A stretch of 64,000 nt of DNA from Microterricola viridarii (GCF_001542775.1 NZ_CP014145.1:1054001-1118000); one strand, 5' to 3'; positions 48,765-57,209 are shown, counted from the first letter of the stretch. The notes: generated from the letters alone by a model not told the origin. Translations and numbers: made by a program.

Positions 48765-49883
48765 ATGCCTGTCCACACCGCCAAATCTACGCGTCCTCGA
48801 GAGAGCGTGCGCGTTCCCACTGCAGAAACGGCACGCGCGCGCATGCACAGCTCCACCGCACTTCGACTGATCGATCGCTCGCCGACCATCACCGGCAGCG
48901 AGATCGCCGGTGGGCTGGTGCCGCCGCCCCAGTTCGAGCACGCCTCCTTTGACTCCTACCGGCCCGATGCCGACTACCCGTCGCAGGCCGGCGCGGTCGA
49001 AAAGTTGAAGGAGTTCGAGGGCGTCTGGCGCGCACAGCGCCCCGGCGGCTTCTTCTCGCGCAACCGCAAGCCCAAGTCCGCGCTGCCCGGGATCTACCTG
49101 GACGGCGGCTTCGGCGTCGGCAAGACGCACCTGCTCGCTTCGCTCTGGCACGCAGCCCCCGGCCCCAAGTACTTCGGCACGTTCATCGAGTACACGGCGC
49201 TCGTCGGGGCGCTCGGCTACGCCGAGACGGTCGCCTTGTTGAGCGGCACCCGCCTGATCTGCATCGACGAGTTCGAGCTGGACGACCCGGGCGACACCAT
49301 GCTGATGACCCGGCTGCTCGGCGAGCTGATGGCCACCGGCACCCGCGTCGCCGCGACATCCAACACCCCACCGAACTCGCTGGGCGAGGGGCGCTTCGCC
49401 GCCTCCGACTTCCTCCGCGAGATCCAGGCGCTCTCCTCCAACTTCGAGACGGTGCGTATCGACGGCCTCGACTACCGCCGCCGCAACGTCGAGGGCCGGG
49501 CCACCTCGGTCGAGGATTCCGCGCTGGAGCACATGGTCGACACGATGGTCGGGCGCGGCACCGCCGTCAGCTCTGACAACTTCGACGAGATGATGAAGCA
49601 CCTGGCCACGGTGCACCCCTCCAAGTACATCAAGATGATCGACGGCATCGACGTGATCGCGCTCAGCGGCGCCCACGTGCTGCACAACCAGACCGACGCG
49701 CTGCGCTTGGTCGCTTTCATCGACCGCGTGTACGACGCCGAGATCCCCATCGTGGCCAGCGGCACGCCGCTCAGCGAGGTATTCGACGACGACATGATGG
49801 GCGGTGGGTACCGCAAGAAGTACCAGCGCGCCATGTCGCGGCTGATCGCGCTGACCACGGGGGAGCTGCCGCCGCACGACTGA
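48765..49883 (+). CDS. zapE: Cell division ATPase ZapE (AFG1 family)
   Basis: AFG1-type AAA ATPase that acts on the Z ring in E. coli (ZapE). The Walker A loop [15 protein letters not shown] and Walker [14 protein letters not shown] are clear, followed by [13 protein letters not shown] and the sensor region. The start is uncertain: ATG 48765 gives 372 residues, ATG 48843 gives 346 and starts nearer to where family similarity begins ([12 protein letters not shown]); neither has a strong Shine-Dalgarno. A TAGGCT box six bases before 48765 may be a -10 element. Divergent from sseA. Confidence 0.88.
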   Translation: MPVHTAKSTRPRESVRVPTAETARARMHSSTALRLIDRSPTITGSEIAGGLVPPPQFEHASFDSYRPDADYPSQAGAVEKLKEFEGVWRAQRPGGFFSRNRKPKSALPGIYLDGGFGVGKTHLLASLWHAAPGPKYFGTFIEYTALVGALGYAETVALLSGTRLICIDEFELDDPGDTMLMTRLLGELMATGTRVAATSNTPPNSLGEGRFAASDFLREIQALSSNFETVRIDGLDYRRRNVEGRATSVEDSALEHMVDTMVGRGTAVSSDNFDEMMKHLATVHPSKYIKMIDGIDVIALSGAHVLHNQTDALRLVAFIDRVYDAEIPIVASGTPLSEVFDDDMMGGGYRKKYQRAMSRLIALTTGELPPHD

Positions 49884-49887
49884 GCGC

Positions 49888-49934
49888 GAAACACGCCCGT
49901 TACGCGCGGGCCCCTTTCGTAACTCCACCGAAAC
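49888..49934 (+). promoter_or_regulatory. GlnR-like boxes upstream of the ammonium transporter
   Basis: GAAAC–6 bases–GTTAC (49888–49903) and GTAAC–6 bases–GAAAC (49919–49934) both match successive units of the actinobacterial GlnR consensus (GTnAC-n6-GAAAC repeated). The second ends 76 bases before the amt ATG. GlnR activates amt-type genes under nitrogen limitation in related genera, so nitrogen control of this gene is likely. Confidence 0.6.
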
Positions 49935-50010
49935 ACCGGCGGCACCGTCGGCGAAATCTCGCAGGTCCACTCTGGGCACGTCCCCATTGGAAACTTCGAG
50001 AGGTGCAATC

Positions 50011-51231
50011 ATGGACACAGGCAGCATTGCTTGGGCGATCACAGCAACGGCACTCGTGCTGTTGATGACGCCGGGCGTCGCATTCTTCTACGGCGGCCTG
50101 GTGAAAGCCAAGAGCGTCGTGAGCATGATGATGATGAGCTTCGGCGCGCTCGGCCTGATCAGCGTGCTGTGGATCCTCTATGGCTTCAGCATGAGCGCGG
50201 TCGACGCGCCGACAGACTTCGCCGGCAACCCGTTCGCAGACTTCGGCCTCGGCGCGCTCGCAACGGGGGCGACCTCGAACACCGACCTGCTCGGTGCCAC
50301 CTTCGGGGCGACGTTCGCGATCATCACGGTCGCCCTGATCTCCGGCGCCATCGCCGATCGGGCCAAGTTCGGATCCTGGATGATCTTCGCCGGCATCTGG
50401 GCCACCCTCGTCTACTTCCCGGTCGCGGCCTGGGTGTGGGGCGGCGGCTGGATCATGGAGCTTGGCAACACGCTCGGCCTGCCGAGCGTCATCGACTACG
50501 CCGGCGGCACAGCGGTGCACATCAACGCCGGTGCGGCCGCACTGGCACTCGCCCTCGTTCTCGGCAAGCGCGTCGGGTTCCAGAAGGGCATCACCAAGCC
50601 GCACAACGTTCCGCTCGTCCTGCTCGGTGCCGCGATCCTCTGGTTCGGCTGGTTCGGCTTCAACGCCGGAGCCGAGTGGCTGAACGGCCTCGCCAACGTC
50701 GGGCTCATCGTCGTCAACACCCTGGGCGCCACCGCGGCGGCCATCCTCGGCTGGCTGGTAGTGGAGAAGTTCAAGGACGGCAAGGCCACCTCGGTGGGTG
50801 CGGCATCCGGTGCCGTCGCCGGCCTCGTCGCCATCACCCCGGCCTGCGCCAACCTCGAGCCCGGCTGGGCCTTGCTGCTCGGCGTCGTTGCCGGTGCCGT
50901 CTGCGCCATGGCCGTCGAATTGAAGTTCAAGTTCGGCTTCGATGACTCGCTCGACGTCGTCGGCATCCACCTGGTCGGCGGCATCATCGGAACCCTCTAC
51001 CTGGGCTTCTTCGCCATCGGGACCGGCCTGTTCACCGGAGGCAACCTCGGCCAGCTGGCCGTCCAGGCCATCGCGGCCGGCGCGGTGCTGCTGTACTCCT
51101 TCATCGTGGCGTTCGCGCTCGGTTTCGCCATCGAGAAGACCATCGGCTTCCGCGTGAAGAACGCCGACGAGGTCGCCGGAATCGACACCGTCGTGCACGG
51201 GGAAGAGGCCTACGCGCTGAACGAGGTCTGA
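50011..51231 (+). CDS. amt: Ammonium transporter
   Basis: A 406-residue Amt-family ammonium channel with 11 membrane helices. The two pore histidines are His170 (GGTAVHINAG) and His320 (VVGIHLVGG). ATG 50011 follows CGAGAGG. Uptake of ammonium at low nitrogen is the expected role, and GlnR-like boxes lie upstream. No glnK/glnD follows, unlike the common amtB–glnK–glnD order; a GC hairpin and an Amt-like paralogue follow instead. Confidence 0.95.
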   Translation: MDTGSIAWAITATALVLLMTPGVAFFYGGLVKAKSVVSMMMMSFGALGLISVLWILYGFSMSAVDAPTDFAGNPFADFGLGALATGATSNTDLLGATFGATFAIITVALISGAIADRAKFGSWMIFAGIWATLVYFPVAAWVWGGGWIMELGNTLGLPSVIDYAGGTAVHINAGAAALALALVLGKRVGFQKGITKPHNVPLVLLGAAILWFGWFGFNAGAEWLNGLANVGLIVVNTLGATAAAILGWLVVEKFKDGKATSVGAASGAVAGLVAITPACANLEPGWALLLGVVAGAVCAMAVELKFKFGFDDSLDVVGIHLVGGIIGTLYLGFFAIGTGLFTGGNLGQLAVQAIAAGAVLLYSFIVAFALGFAIEKTIGFRVKNADEVAGIDTVVHGEEAYALNEV

Positions 51232-51239
51232 GGTCTGAC

Positions 51240-51277
51240 GGCCCCCGCAGCCTCCCGCTAGGGTGGGTGCGGGGGCC
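51240..51277 (+). terminator. GC-rich hairpin after amt, no U-tract
   Basis: GGCCCCCGCA (51240–51249) pairs perfectly with TGCGGGGGCC (51268–51277) around an 18-base loop. It may partly terminate the amt transcript before the paralogue. Confidence 0.5.
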
Positions 51278-51311
51278 ACCTGCTGCGCACCCGCGCCCGG
51301 AGAGGACCCTT

Positions 51312-52379
51312 GTGAACTACGACCATCCGGGCTTCGTCCTCGCCTTCTCGGCGCTGCTGCCGGTGCTCGCGGCCGGGCTCGCCCTGCTGGGTGGGCTGCG
51401 CATGCAGCAGCTGCCCTGGGTCGCATCCGCTTGCGCCCTGGTGCTCGCCTTGTGGGCTCTGGCCGGGGCCCGCTCGGTTCTCGGCGAGGATGCCTCGCTG
51501 TCGCTGAGCATCTTTTACGGCATGATGATTGCGCTCACCGCCGTGCAGTTCGGTGCGGTGATGCCCCGGGAGTCCACGGCCGAGGGCGGCAGACCCCGAC
51601 TGATCGGTTGGCTCGTCTTCGTCGTCATCTGGACAGTCGTCGTGCAGTTCGCCGTGGCCGGCTGGACCCTCAACCTCGTCGACGGCTGGCTGGTGACCGG
51701 CCTCGGCCTGCTCGACTTCGGCGGTGCGGCCATGCTGTTTCTCAGCACGGCGGCCGGCGGGCTGGGCTGGCTCCTGGTCAACCGCACCCGCGGGCCGATC
51801 GTCGCCGTTGCCGCCCCGCGGCGGGCAGCCCTGACGATCGCCTTTCTCTGGGCCGGCTTCTTCGCCGTGACGGTGGGCTCCGAGGCTGTTCCGGATGCCA
51901 CGGCTCTCGCCGCGGCGGTGAACACGGTTGTCGCGCCGCTCTGCGCCGCGGTCGCCTGGGCGGTGGTGGAACGCATCCGGCACCGGCGCTTCACCCTGGG
52001 TGGCACCGTGCGCGGCGTGTTCGCCGGTCTGGTCGCGATCACCGCCGCCGCCGACGTGCTCACCCCGACCTGGGCCGGCATCCTTGGCCTGGCGGCTGGC
52101 GCGCTGGCGGCTGTGGTGTCTGGCCCGCGCGGCTCGGCGCTGGGCCACCTGCTCGCCCAGCTCTCCGCAGCGGCGCTCGGCTTGGTCTTCATCGGGATCC
52201 TGGGGGAGGGCGTCGGCGGCTTGCTGACCGGCAGCTGGGTGCAACTCGGCGCCCAACTCTTCTCGGTCGGCGTCGTTGCCGGGTTCGCCTTCTGGTTCGC
52301 CGCGACGATGGCGATCATCGTCCGCCGGTTGGGCGCACAACTCGACTGGCTGCGCCGCCGGCCCGAGCGGGCGGTCTAG
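51312..52379 (+). CDS. Divergent Amt-like membrane protein lacking the twin pore histidines
   Basis: A 355-residue protein starting at GTG 51312 with about ten membrane helices. It aligns along its length with the preceding Amt: for example WAVVERIRHRRFTLGG and FAGLVAITAAADVLTPTWAG match Amt's WLVVEKFKDGK and AGLVAITPACANLEPGWA. By eye, Amt His170 aligns with Phe143 and His320 with Gln283. Without them it probably does not conduct ammonium as Amt does; it could be a subunit, a sensor or a degenerating duplicate. The reading frame is intact. It lies 80 bases after amt. Confidence 0.75.
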   Translation: MNYDHPGFVLAFSALLPVLAAGLALLGGLRMQQLPWVASACALVLALWALAGARSVLGEDASLSLSIFYGMMIALTAVQFGAVMPRESTAEGGRPRLIGWLVFVVIWTVVVQFAVAGWTLNLVDGWLVTGLGLLDFGGAAMLFLSTAAGGLGWLLVNRTRGPIVAVAAPRRAALTIAFLWAGFFAVTVGSEAVPDATALAAAVNTVVAPLCAAVAWAVVERIRHRRFTLGGTVRGVFAGLVAITAAADVLTPTWAGILGLAAGALAAVVSGPRGSALGHLLAQLSAAALGLVFIGILGEGVGGLLTGSWVQLGAQLFSVGVVAGFAFWFAATMAIIVRRLGAQLDWLRRRPERAV

Positions 52380-52423
52380 CGGGCGATGTCGCTGTGGCGG
52401 AGGGCCTGGTCGGCAGGGTGACG

Positions 52424-52711
52424 ATGCGCTACCGGCCGAACGTCGACGGCAACCTGGACCCCGGCGAGATCGTCTGGACCTGGGTGCCGTATGAGGAGCA
52501 CGACGGGCGCGGCAAGGACCGGCCCGTGCTCATCGTCGCCGGCGGCTCTGGCACGGCCCTGCTCGCGGTGCAGCTCACCAGCAAGGGCCATGATGGCGAC
52601 CCCGAGCAGGTCGCGATCGGTTCCGGCTCCTGGGATTCCAGCGGGCGGGCGGGCTGGGTGAAGATCGACCGGGTGACGAAGGCCCTGCGCGCCCGCCACG
52701 GCTGGACGTAG
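52424..52711 (+). CDS. PemK/MazF-like protein, no antitoxin partner seen
   Basis: A 95-residue protein with YRPNVDGNLDPGEIVWTWVP, DRPVLIVAGG and VQLTSKGHD, features of the PemK/MazF-like family seen in Actinobacteria. MazF toxins cut RNA, but this branch (with WVPYEEHDGRGKDRP) is often annotated without an antitoxin, and none is next to it. ATG 52424 has AGGGTG just before; GTG 52418 or 52394 would add 2 or 10 residues. The longer open frame through the previous gene is a shadow. Confidence 0.75.
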   Translation: MRYRPNVDGNLDPGEIVWTWVPYEEHDGRGKDRPVLIVAGGSGTALLAVQLTSKGHDGDPEQVAIGSGSWDSSGRAGWVKIDRVTKALRARHGWT

Positions 52712-52754
52712 CGGAGGCCTTTTGTCTGTCGGTGCAGCGGGCTAGCCTGAGCGC

Positions 52755-53399
52755 ATGTGTGCGAGCTATGGACTGGAAACGACACCCGAAGAACTGGACG
52801 AGCACTTCGCCTTCGATGAGCGTGGGCGCAACGCCGCCGTCACCGAGTGGCTGGCGCAGAATGCCGACGCCGTGGTGAAACCCACGGGCCCGCGCGCCCT
52901 GAACCTCAACCCGCTGGTGCGTGAACGCCTGCTCGACGGGGAGCCGGTGCGCCGCGTCGACCTGGCCTGGTGGCAGCTCTGGGTGGGTGGCCAGCGGCCG
53001 AAGTTCTCCACCATCAACGCCCGCAGCGAGAACCTGTTGAAGGGCGCGTGGCTGGGCCCGACGAAGGCGCGGCGCGCGCTCGTGCCGGTGACGCACTATT
53101 TCGAGAAGGGGCGCCGGTTCGACCTCGGGGGAGACCTGTTCAGCCTGGCCGCGATCTACAACGTCGACCGCACAGCTGTGGCAGGCACGGAGGACGGCTG
53201 GGTGGTGTCGTACGCGATTGTCACGCGGCCGGCTGCCAGCCACGTCGAGGAGATCCACGACAGGATGCCTTTGATCGTGCCGCCCTCGATGTATGCCGAC
53301 TGGCTCGCGCCCGATGTCACCGCCGACGGAACCCTCGTCGGTGCCACCATCGCAGCCTCCGACGAGCTCGCCGACGCCGTCATCCCCAGCGCCGCCTGA
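52755..53399 (+). CDS. SOS response-associated peptidase (HMCES/YedK-like)
   Basis: A 214-residue SRAP-domain protein. The N-terminal Met is followed by the catalytic Cys2, which would be exposed after Met removal and cross-links to abasic sites in single-stranded DNA, protecting them. NARSENL (DNA-binding Asn/Arg), the Glu in HYFEK and the His in HDRMPL complete the active site. No LexA-type operator was found upstream. The following 794 bases are a repeat array. Confidence 0.93.
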   Translation: MCASYGLETTPEELDEHFAFDERGRNAAVTEWLAQNADAVVKPTGPRALNLNPLVRERLLDGEPVRRVDLAWWQLWVGGQRPKFSTINARSENLLKGAWLGPTKARRALVPVTHYFEKGRRFDLGGDLFSLAAIYNVDRTAVAGTEDGWVVSYAIVTRPAASHVEEIHDRMPLIVPPSMYADWLAPDVTADGTLVGATIAASDELADAVIPSAA

Positions 53400-53400
53400 T

Positions 53401-54056
53401 CGCGACGCGAGCGAATCCCTGGAGCCAACCCACCCCCCCTCCCGTTGGTCGAGTAGGCGCGCCAGCGCCGTATCGAGACCCCTCTGCCCCGTCTCGCGGA
53501 TGCCGCGGGCTTCAGTGCCCGCGGGTCCGCTCAGGGCTTCGGTCGCAAGCTCCCTCAGCCGCCGGGGGTACAGCGGCGCGCCCGCTCTTCCCGTCGGCTG
53601 GGCGCCCCCTTTCTCGTCGGCTGAGCGAGGAACGAGCGAAGCCCCGGAGCCGACCCACACCCGTTGGTCGAGTAGGCGCGCCAGCGCCGAATCGAGACCC
53701 CGCCGCCCCCTCGCGCGGATGCCGCGGGCTGCGGCTTCCGCGGGTCCGCTCAGGGCTTCGGTCGCAAGCTCCCTCAGCCGCCGGGAAAGGGCAGTGCGCT
53801 GTCGTCCGTTTCCCCTTCCCCGCCGGCTGGGCGCCCCTGTCGCCGGCGCCGGCGCCCTTCCTGTTGGTCGAGTAGGCGCGCCAGCGCCGTATCGAGACCC
53901 GGTCAGCGTGTGACGCGGATGCCGCGGGCTTCGGTGCCCGCGGGTCCGCTCGGGGCTTCGGTCGCAAGCTCCCTCAGCCGCCGGGGAAGGGCAGTGCGCT
54001 GTCGTCCGGTTCCCCTTCCACGTCGGCTGAGCGAGGAACGAGCGAAGCCCCGGAGC
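53401..54056 (+). repeat. Composite REP-like repeat array (elements A, B and C)
   Basis: Three kinds of repeat alternate. Element A (37 bp, starts GTTGGTCGAGTAGGCGCGCC) is at 53444–53480, 53663–53699 and 53863–53899 and folds on GGCGC/GCGCC and on near-inverted ends. Element B (71 bp, starts GCGGATGCCGCGGGC) is at 53496–53566, 53715–53785 and 53915–53985, always 52 bases after the start of A. Element C (36 bp, GCTGAGCGAGGAACGAGCGA core) is at 53615–53650 and 54021–54056, with a worn copy at 53401–53431. The 794 bases from 53400 to 54193 hold no credible gene. Confidence 0.9.
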
Positions 54057-54193
54057 AAACCAGACACGGCTGCTCCGATCCGGTCGAACTGCAAGGTCAC
54101 AATTCTGTAACGGCAACTGGAATGTGCTCAAAAGTCCGGGATTTGGGCCCTTTTCCGGCGTCCAGTGTCAGAGGGTGGTGGCAGCCTGAAGAC

Positions 54194-55609
54194 ATGAAAC
54201 CAGCGACGTCGCAGGCTCCAGGAACCGGGTTCGACCCGGTGCTCGACGCTGATCTGGCCGAGCTCTCGAGCGGCGCCTCGCTGGAGTGTTTCGTACAGGC
54301 GGACCGGTATCGCCGGATCGATTCCGCGGTGCGCCGGACCGTCGCGATCGCCGACCCCCTCGGTGGCCGACCCGAGCTGGACGAGGAGTTCGCGAGGCGC
54401 AGCATCACCGCAGAACTCGCCCTCATCCTCCGCGTGCACGAACGCACCATGGTCGCCCTCATCTACGAAGCCACGCAGTTGTGTGGTCCGTTCCAGAACA
54501 CCCTCGACGACCTGGCGTCGGGCGCCATCACCCTCCGGCATGCCCGCGACATTCTCGCCGCAGCCGTCTTGCTTCCGCCCGTGCTGCACTCCCGCTTCGA
54601 AGAACAGGCCCTCGCCAAGGCGCGCACGATGGATGCCTCCGCGTTCCGGAAAGCCGTGGCCCGACTCCGGGACCGCATGCATCCGGACTCCCTCACAGTG
54701 CGGGCAGAACGCTCCCGAGCCGACCGGCGGATGGTCTTCGAACCGGACGCGGACGGGATGGCCTGGCTGCACCTCTACCTAGAGGGCGAGAAAGCTCTCG
54801 CGATCGCGACCCGGGTCGGCGACCTGGCCACCGCGGCGCAGAAGGAAGCGGCCGAAGCGGCCGAACTTGCCGGTGCTGCATCACTCGATGCGCCTACTGC
54901 GGCCGGAATCTTAGGCTCGGGCACGCACGCCCAACTCGAGGTGGACATCGCCGCCGAACTGCTGCTCGGGCTGCCCGAGGGGCCGGCCGCAGATGCCGGG
55001 GCGACTACGACGCGCTCGCACTTGCCCGGCATCGCGTTTTCGCGACCGGAAGTCTTCGTCGCCGTCCCGCAACTGACGATCAGCATCGACACCCTGATCG
55101 GCACCTCGGAAGAGCCCGCCGAACTGCACGGCTATGGCCCGATCGACGCCGACACCGCGAGGCGCATGGTCGCACAAGCACCGACCCTGCACCGCATCCT
55201 CACCGACCCGGTCGATGGCACCCCCTTGCAGCTGGACCCGACCCAGTACCGGCTGACGGCCGGATTGCGCCGGTGGATTCTCTACCGGGACGACATCTGC
55301 CGCTTCCCCGGCTGCTCCCGCAAAGCCGTGTACTCCGAGACCGACCACACTCGGGCGTGGGGGAACGGCGGCTGGACAGCCGAGGACAACCTCGCCTGCC
55401 TCTGCAAGAAACACCACCGGCTCAAGCACAACTCCCGCTGGCGGGTGGAGCAACTCGGGAGGGGCGTGCTGCGGTGGACCTCACCGAGTGGCCGCGTGTA
55501 CGTGACCACGCCGTCCCGGGTTCAGCACTCGCCCCCGGCGCCAGCACCGCCGGGCGCGAAACCGGCGCCTGAACCGCGGCTCGTGTTCGACGAGACTCCG
55601 CCGTTCTGA
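54194..55609 (+). CDS. DUF222/13E12-family HNH endonuclease
   Basis: A 471-residue protein with an N-terminal DUF222 region and a C-terminal HNH domain (CRFPGC, then ETDHTRAWGNGG and LCKKHHRLKH). The family is the 13E12 repeat family of mycobacteria, abundant in Microbacteriaceae and often duplicated. The ATG at 54194 is the best start, but no Shine-Dalgarno is clear and a longer frame from 54122 exists. It is bordered by the A/B/C repeats on the left and a relic of element B on the right. A role in DNA mobility is suspected for the family but not shown. Confidence 0.88.
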   Translation: MKPATSQAPGTGFDPVLDADLAELSSGASLECFVQADRYRRIDSAVRRTVAIADPLGGRPELDEEFARRSITAELALILRVHERTMVALIYEATQLCGPFQNTLDDLASGAITLRHARDILAAAVLLPPVLHSRFEEQALAKARTMDASAFRKAVARLRDRMHPDSLTVRAERSRADRRMVFEPDADGMAWLHLYLEGEKALAIATRVGDLATAAQKEAAEAAELAGAASLDAPTAAGILGSGTHAQLEVDIAAELLLGLPEGPAADAGATTTRSHLPGIAFSRPEVFVAVPQLTISIDTLIGTSEEPAELHGYGPIDADTARRMVAQAPTLHRILTDPVDGTPLQLDPTQYRLTAGLRRWILYRDDICRFPGCSRKAVYSETDHTRAWGNGGWTAEDNLACLCKKHHRLKHNSRWRVEQLGRGVLRWTSPSGRVYVTTPSRVQHSPPAPAPPGAKPAPEPRLVFDETPPF

Positions 55610-55638
55610 GTAGTCGCATGCCCGGTGTGCGCGCAATC

Positions 55639-55667
55639 GCTCGGGGCTTCGGTCGCAAGCTCCCTCA
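55639..55667 (+). repeat. Relic of repeat element B right of the HNH gene
   Basis: GCTCGGGGCTTCGGTCGCAA and the following CTCCCTCA match element B at 53.9 kb; the rest of B is missing. The 395 bases from 55610 to 56004 contain no recognisable gene; apart from this relic I see only a possible -10 box (TAGTAT, about 55946) for the tRNA cluster. Confidence 0.75.
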
Positions 55668-56004
55668 AGCCAACGGGGAATGGGCGCAATATTGGACGAG
55701 TTGCGGAATCGCTCGGGACTCCGGGCGCACATTCACTCCACCCATCGAGCAGAGGGCAGGCACGTGTTGCTTACACGGGCACCCGGAACACCACGTGCCG
55801 GAGTGAACAACACGAGCCGCGGCGCGAGGCAAATGCGGTGCGGAGACACGGCGACGGCCTCCCGCAACCCACTGTGGAGAGGCAGAATCCGTACCCCGAA
55901 ACGCCGGGGCGTGCGCTCGATGTGCATTGGGTGGCCGGCGTCGGCTAGTATCGGTAATCGCGATCACGGCAGGCTTGTGAGAGTGTAAACACAGTTCCAG
56001 AAAT

Positions 56005-56077
56005 GGGCGATTGGCGCAGTTGGTAGCGCGCTTCCTTCACACGGAAGAGGTCATCGGTTCGAGTCCGGTATCGCCCA
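56005..56077 (+). tRNA. tRNA-Val (anticodon CAC)
   Basis: Acceptor GGGCGAT pairs with ATCGCCC; anticodon stem CTTCC/GGAAG with loop TTCACAC gives CAC; T-arm GTTCGAGTC. No CCA is encoded (CAA follows the discriminator A). Confidence 0.95.
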
Positions 56078-56082
56078 CAAAC

Positions 56083-56112
56083 AAAACCCCCGATCTCGGT
56101 CGGGGGTTTTTT
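56083..56112 (+). terminator. Intrinsic terminator after tRNA-Val(CAC)
   Basis: AAAACCCCCGA pairs with TCGGGGGTTTT around a six-base loop, followed by six Ts. Confidence 0.9.
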
Positions 56113-56177
56113 CTTGCCCCGAAGCGGCGCGCCGGGCGGGGCTAGCGTGCCGGCTGGTCGCGGAGTATCTTGCCCGA

Positions 56178-56441
56178 ATGACCGAAGAGACGAACCGCCA
56201 GCCGGGATCTGAGTCGGATGCCGCAGCCGAGACCGAGGCAGAAGCCGAGGCCGCCGCACGGGCTGAGGCCGAGGCCGCCGCCGAAGAGGAGGCGGAGGAG
56301 GACGCCGAGGAACGCGAACGCGCGGAACAGTCGGAGCAGAACCCTGGCCCAGGCTTCAACGGATTCTTCCCCGGAGAAGGCCAGCTGCATGAGATCGGCG
56401 GCTTCTCGAACCCCTCGAGGCACCACGACGGCGACGATTGA
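56178..56441 (+). CDS. Small acidic coiled-coil protein of unknown function
   Basis: An 87-residue protein. Residues 15–52 are a continuous Glu/Ala/Arg helix (AEAEAAARAEAEAAAEEE), followed by NPGPGFNGFFPGEGQLHEIGG, which looks like folded, conserved sequence. It begins at ATG 56178 between two tRNA genes, with a weak Shine-Dalgarno (GGAG at 56160). The non-repetitive tail argues that it is real. No family recognised. Confidence 0.6.
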   Translation: MTEETNRQPGSESDAAAETEAEAEAAARAEAEAAAEEEAEEDAEERERAEQSEQNPGPGFNGFFPGEGQLHEIGGFSNPSRHHDGDD

Positions 56442-56526
56442 ACACGCCCGGGTTTCGCCGGTTTGGTGATCGAGAGATCCATCGGTTAGAGTTTCTGACG
56501 TCGCAGAAACGCGGCAAACAAGAAAT

Positions 56527-56598
56527 GCGGATGTGGCGCAGTGGTAGCGCATCACCTTGCCAAGGTGAGGGTCGCGAGTTCGAATCTCGTCATCCGCT
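56527..56598 (+). tRNA. tRNA-Gly (anticodon GCC), copy 1
   Basis: Acceptor GCGGATG pairs with CATCCGC; anticodon stem CACCT/AGGTG with loop TGCCA region gives GCC; T-arm GTTCGAATC. CCA not encoded. Confidence 0.95.
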
Positions 56599-56650
56599 CG
56601 AGTGAAACCGAGCAAGCCAGTTTCGGTAACACAGGTGGGGAACCCACAAT

Positions 56651-56721
56651 GGTGGCGTGGCCGAGAGGCGAGGCAGCGGCCTGCAAAGCCGTCCACACGG
56701 GTTCGAATCCCGTCGCCACCT
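56651..56721 (+). tRNA. tRNA-Cys (anticodon GCA)
   Basis: Acceptor GGTGGCG pairs with CGCCACC; anticodon loop CTGCAAA gives GCA; T-arm GTTCGAATC. Discriminator U, as for tRNA-Cys. No CCA in the DNA. Confidence 0.95.
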
Positions 56722-56755
56722 CGTAGCACTCCACCCCAAGCAACACCCCAGAAAT

Positions 56756-56830
56756 GGGCGATTGGCGCAGCGGTAGCGCGCTTCCCTGACACGGAAGAGG
56801 TCACTGGTTCGATCCCAGTATCGCCCACCA
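56756..56830 (+). tRNA. tRNA-Val (anticodon GAC), copy 1
   Basis: Acceptor GGGCGAT/ATCGCCC; anticodon loop CTGACAC gives GAC; T-arm GTTCGATCC. CCA encoded (56828–56830). Confidence 0.95.
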
Positions 56831-56835
56831 AGTAA

Positions 56836-56860
56836 AGCCCCCGGTCTTCCGGGGGTTTTT
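56836..56860 (+). terminator. Intrinsic terminator after tRNA-Val(GAC) copy 1
   Basis: CCCCCGG pairs with CCGGGGG around TCTT, followed by five Ts. Confidence 0.9.
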
Positions 56861-56900
56861 GCTTGAGGCGCAGGTGTAAGATCCTGGGCAGACACACAAT

Positions 56901-56972
56901 GCGGATGTGGCGCAGTGGTAGCGCATAACCTTGCCAAGGTTAGGGTCGCGAGTTCGAATCTCGTCATCCGCT
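56901..56972 (+). tRNA. tRNA-Gly (anticodon GCC), copy 2
   Basis: Identical to copies 1 and 3 except for the anticodon stem (AACCT/AGGTT instead of CACCT/AGGTG), a compensated base-pair change. Confidence 0.95.
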
Positions 56973-56982
56973 CAGAAACATG

Positions 56983-57015
56983 AAAAACCCATCAGAGGGA
57001 TCTGGTGGGTTTTTT
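56983..57015 (+). terminator. Intrinsic terminator after tRNA-Gly copy 2
   Basis: AAAACCCATCAGA pairs with TCTGGTGGGTTTT (one mismatch-type wobble), with a T6 run. Confidence 0.85.
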
Positions 57016-57065
57016 GTGGCTCATGGGTGCTCGTCGGGCCCGAGCACAAGCAACACCCCAGCAAT

Positions 57066-57140
57066 GGGCGATTGGCGCAGCGGTAGCGCGCTTCCCTGAC
57101 ACGGAAGAGGTCACTGGTTCGATCCCAGTATCGCCCACCA
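57066..57140 (+). tRNA. tRNA-Val (anticodon GAC), copy 2
   Basis: Identical to copy 1 at 56756, including the encoded CCA (57138–57140). Confidence 0.95.
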
Positions 57141-57143
57141 CGT

Positions 57144-57170
57144 AAAAACCCCGGAATCCCGGGGTTTTTT
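57144..57170 (+). terminator. Intrinsic terminator after tRNA-Val(GAC) copy 2
   Basis: CCCCGG pairs with CCGGGG around AATC, preceded by five As and followed by six Ts. Confidence 0.9.
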
Positions 57171-57209
57171 CTTGGAGTGTAGACTTCCAGATCTACGTAG
57201 CAACACAAT

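Noticed and set aside
52712..52754. LexA/SOS box before the SRAP gene, and before ruvC
   Set aside because: No sequence close to the actinobacterial CGAAC…GTTCG box was found; the genes may be SOS-regulated elsewhere or not at all.
53401..54056. CRISPR array at the 53-kb repeats
   Set aside because: Repeat units of different kinds (A, B, C), periods of about 200 bases and no constant repeat–spacer pattern or cas genes.
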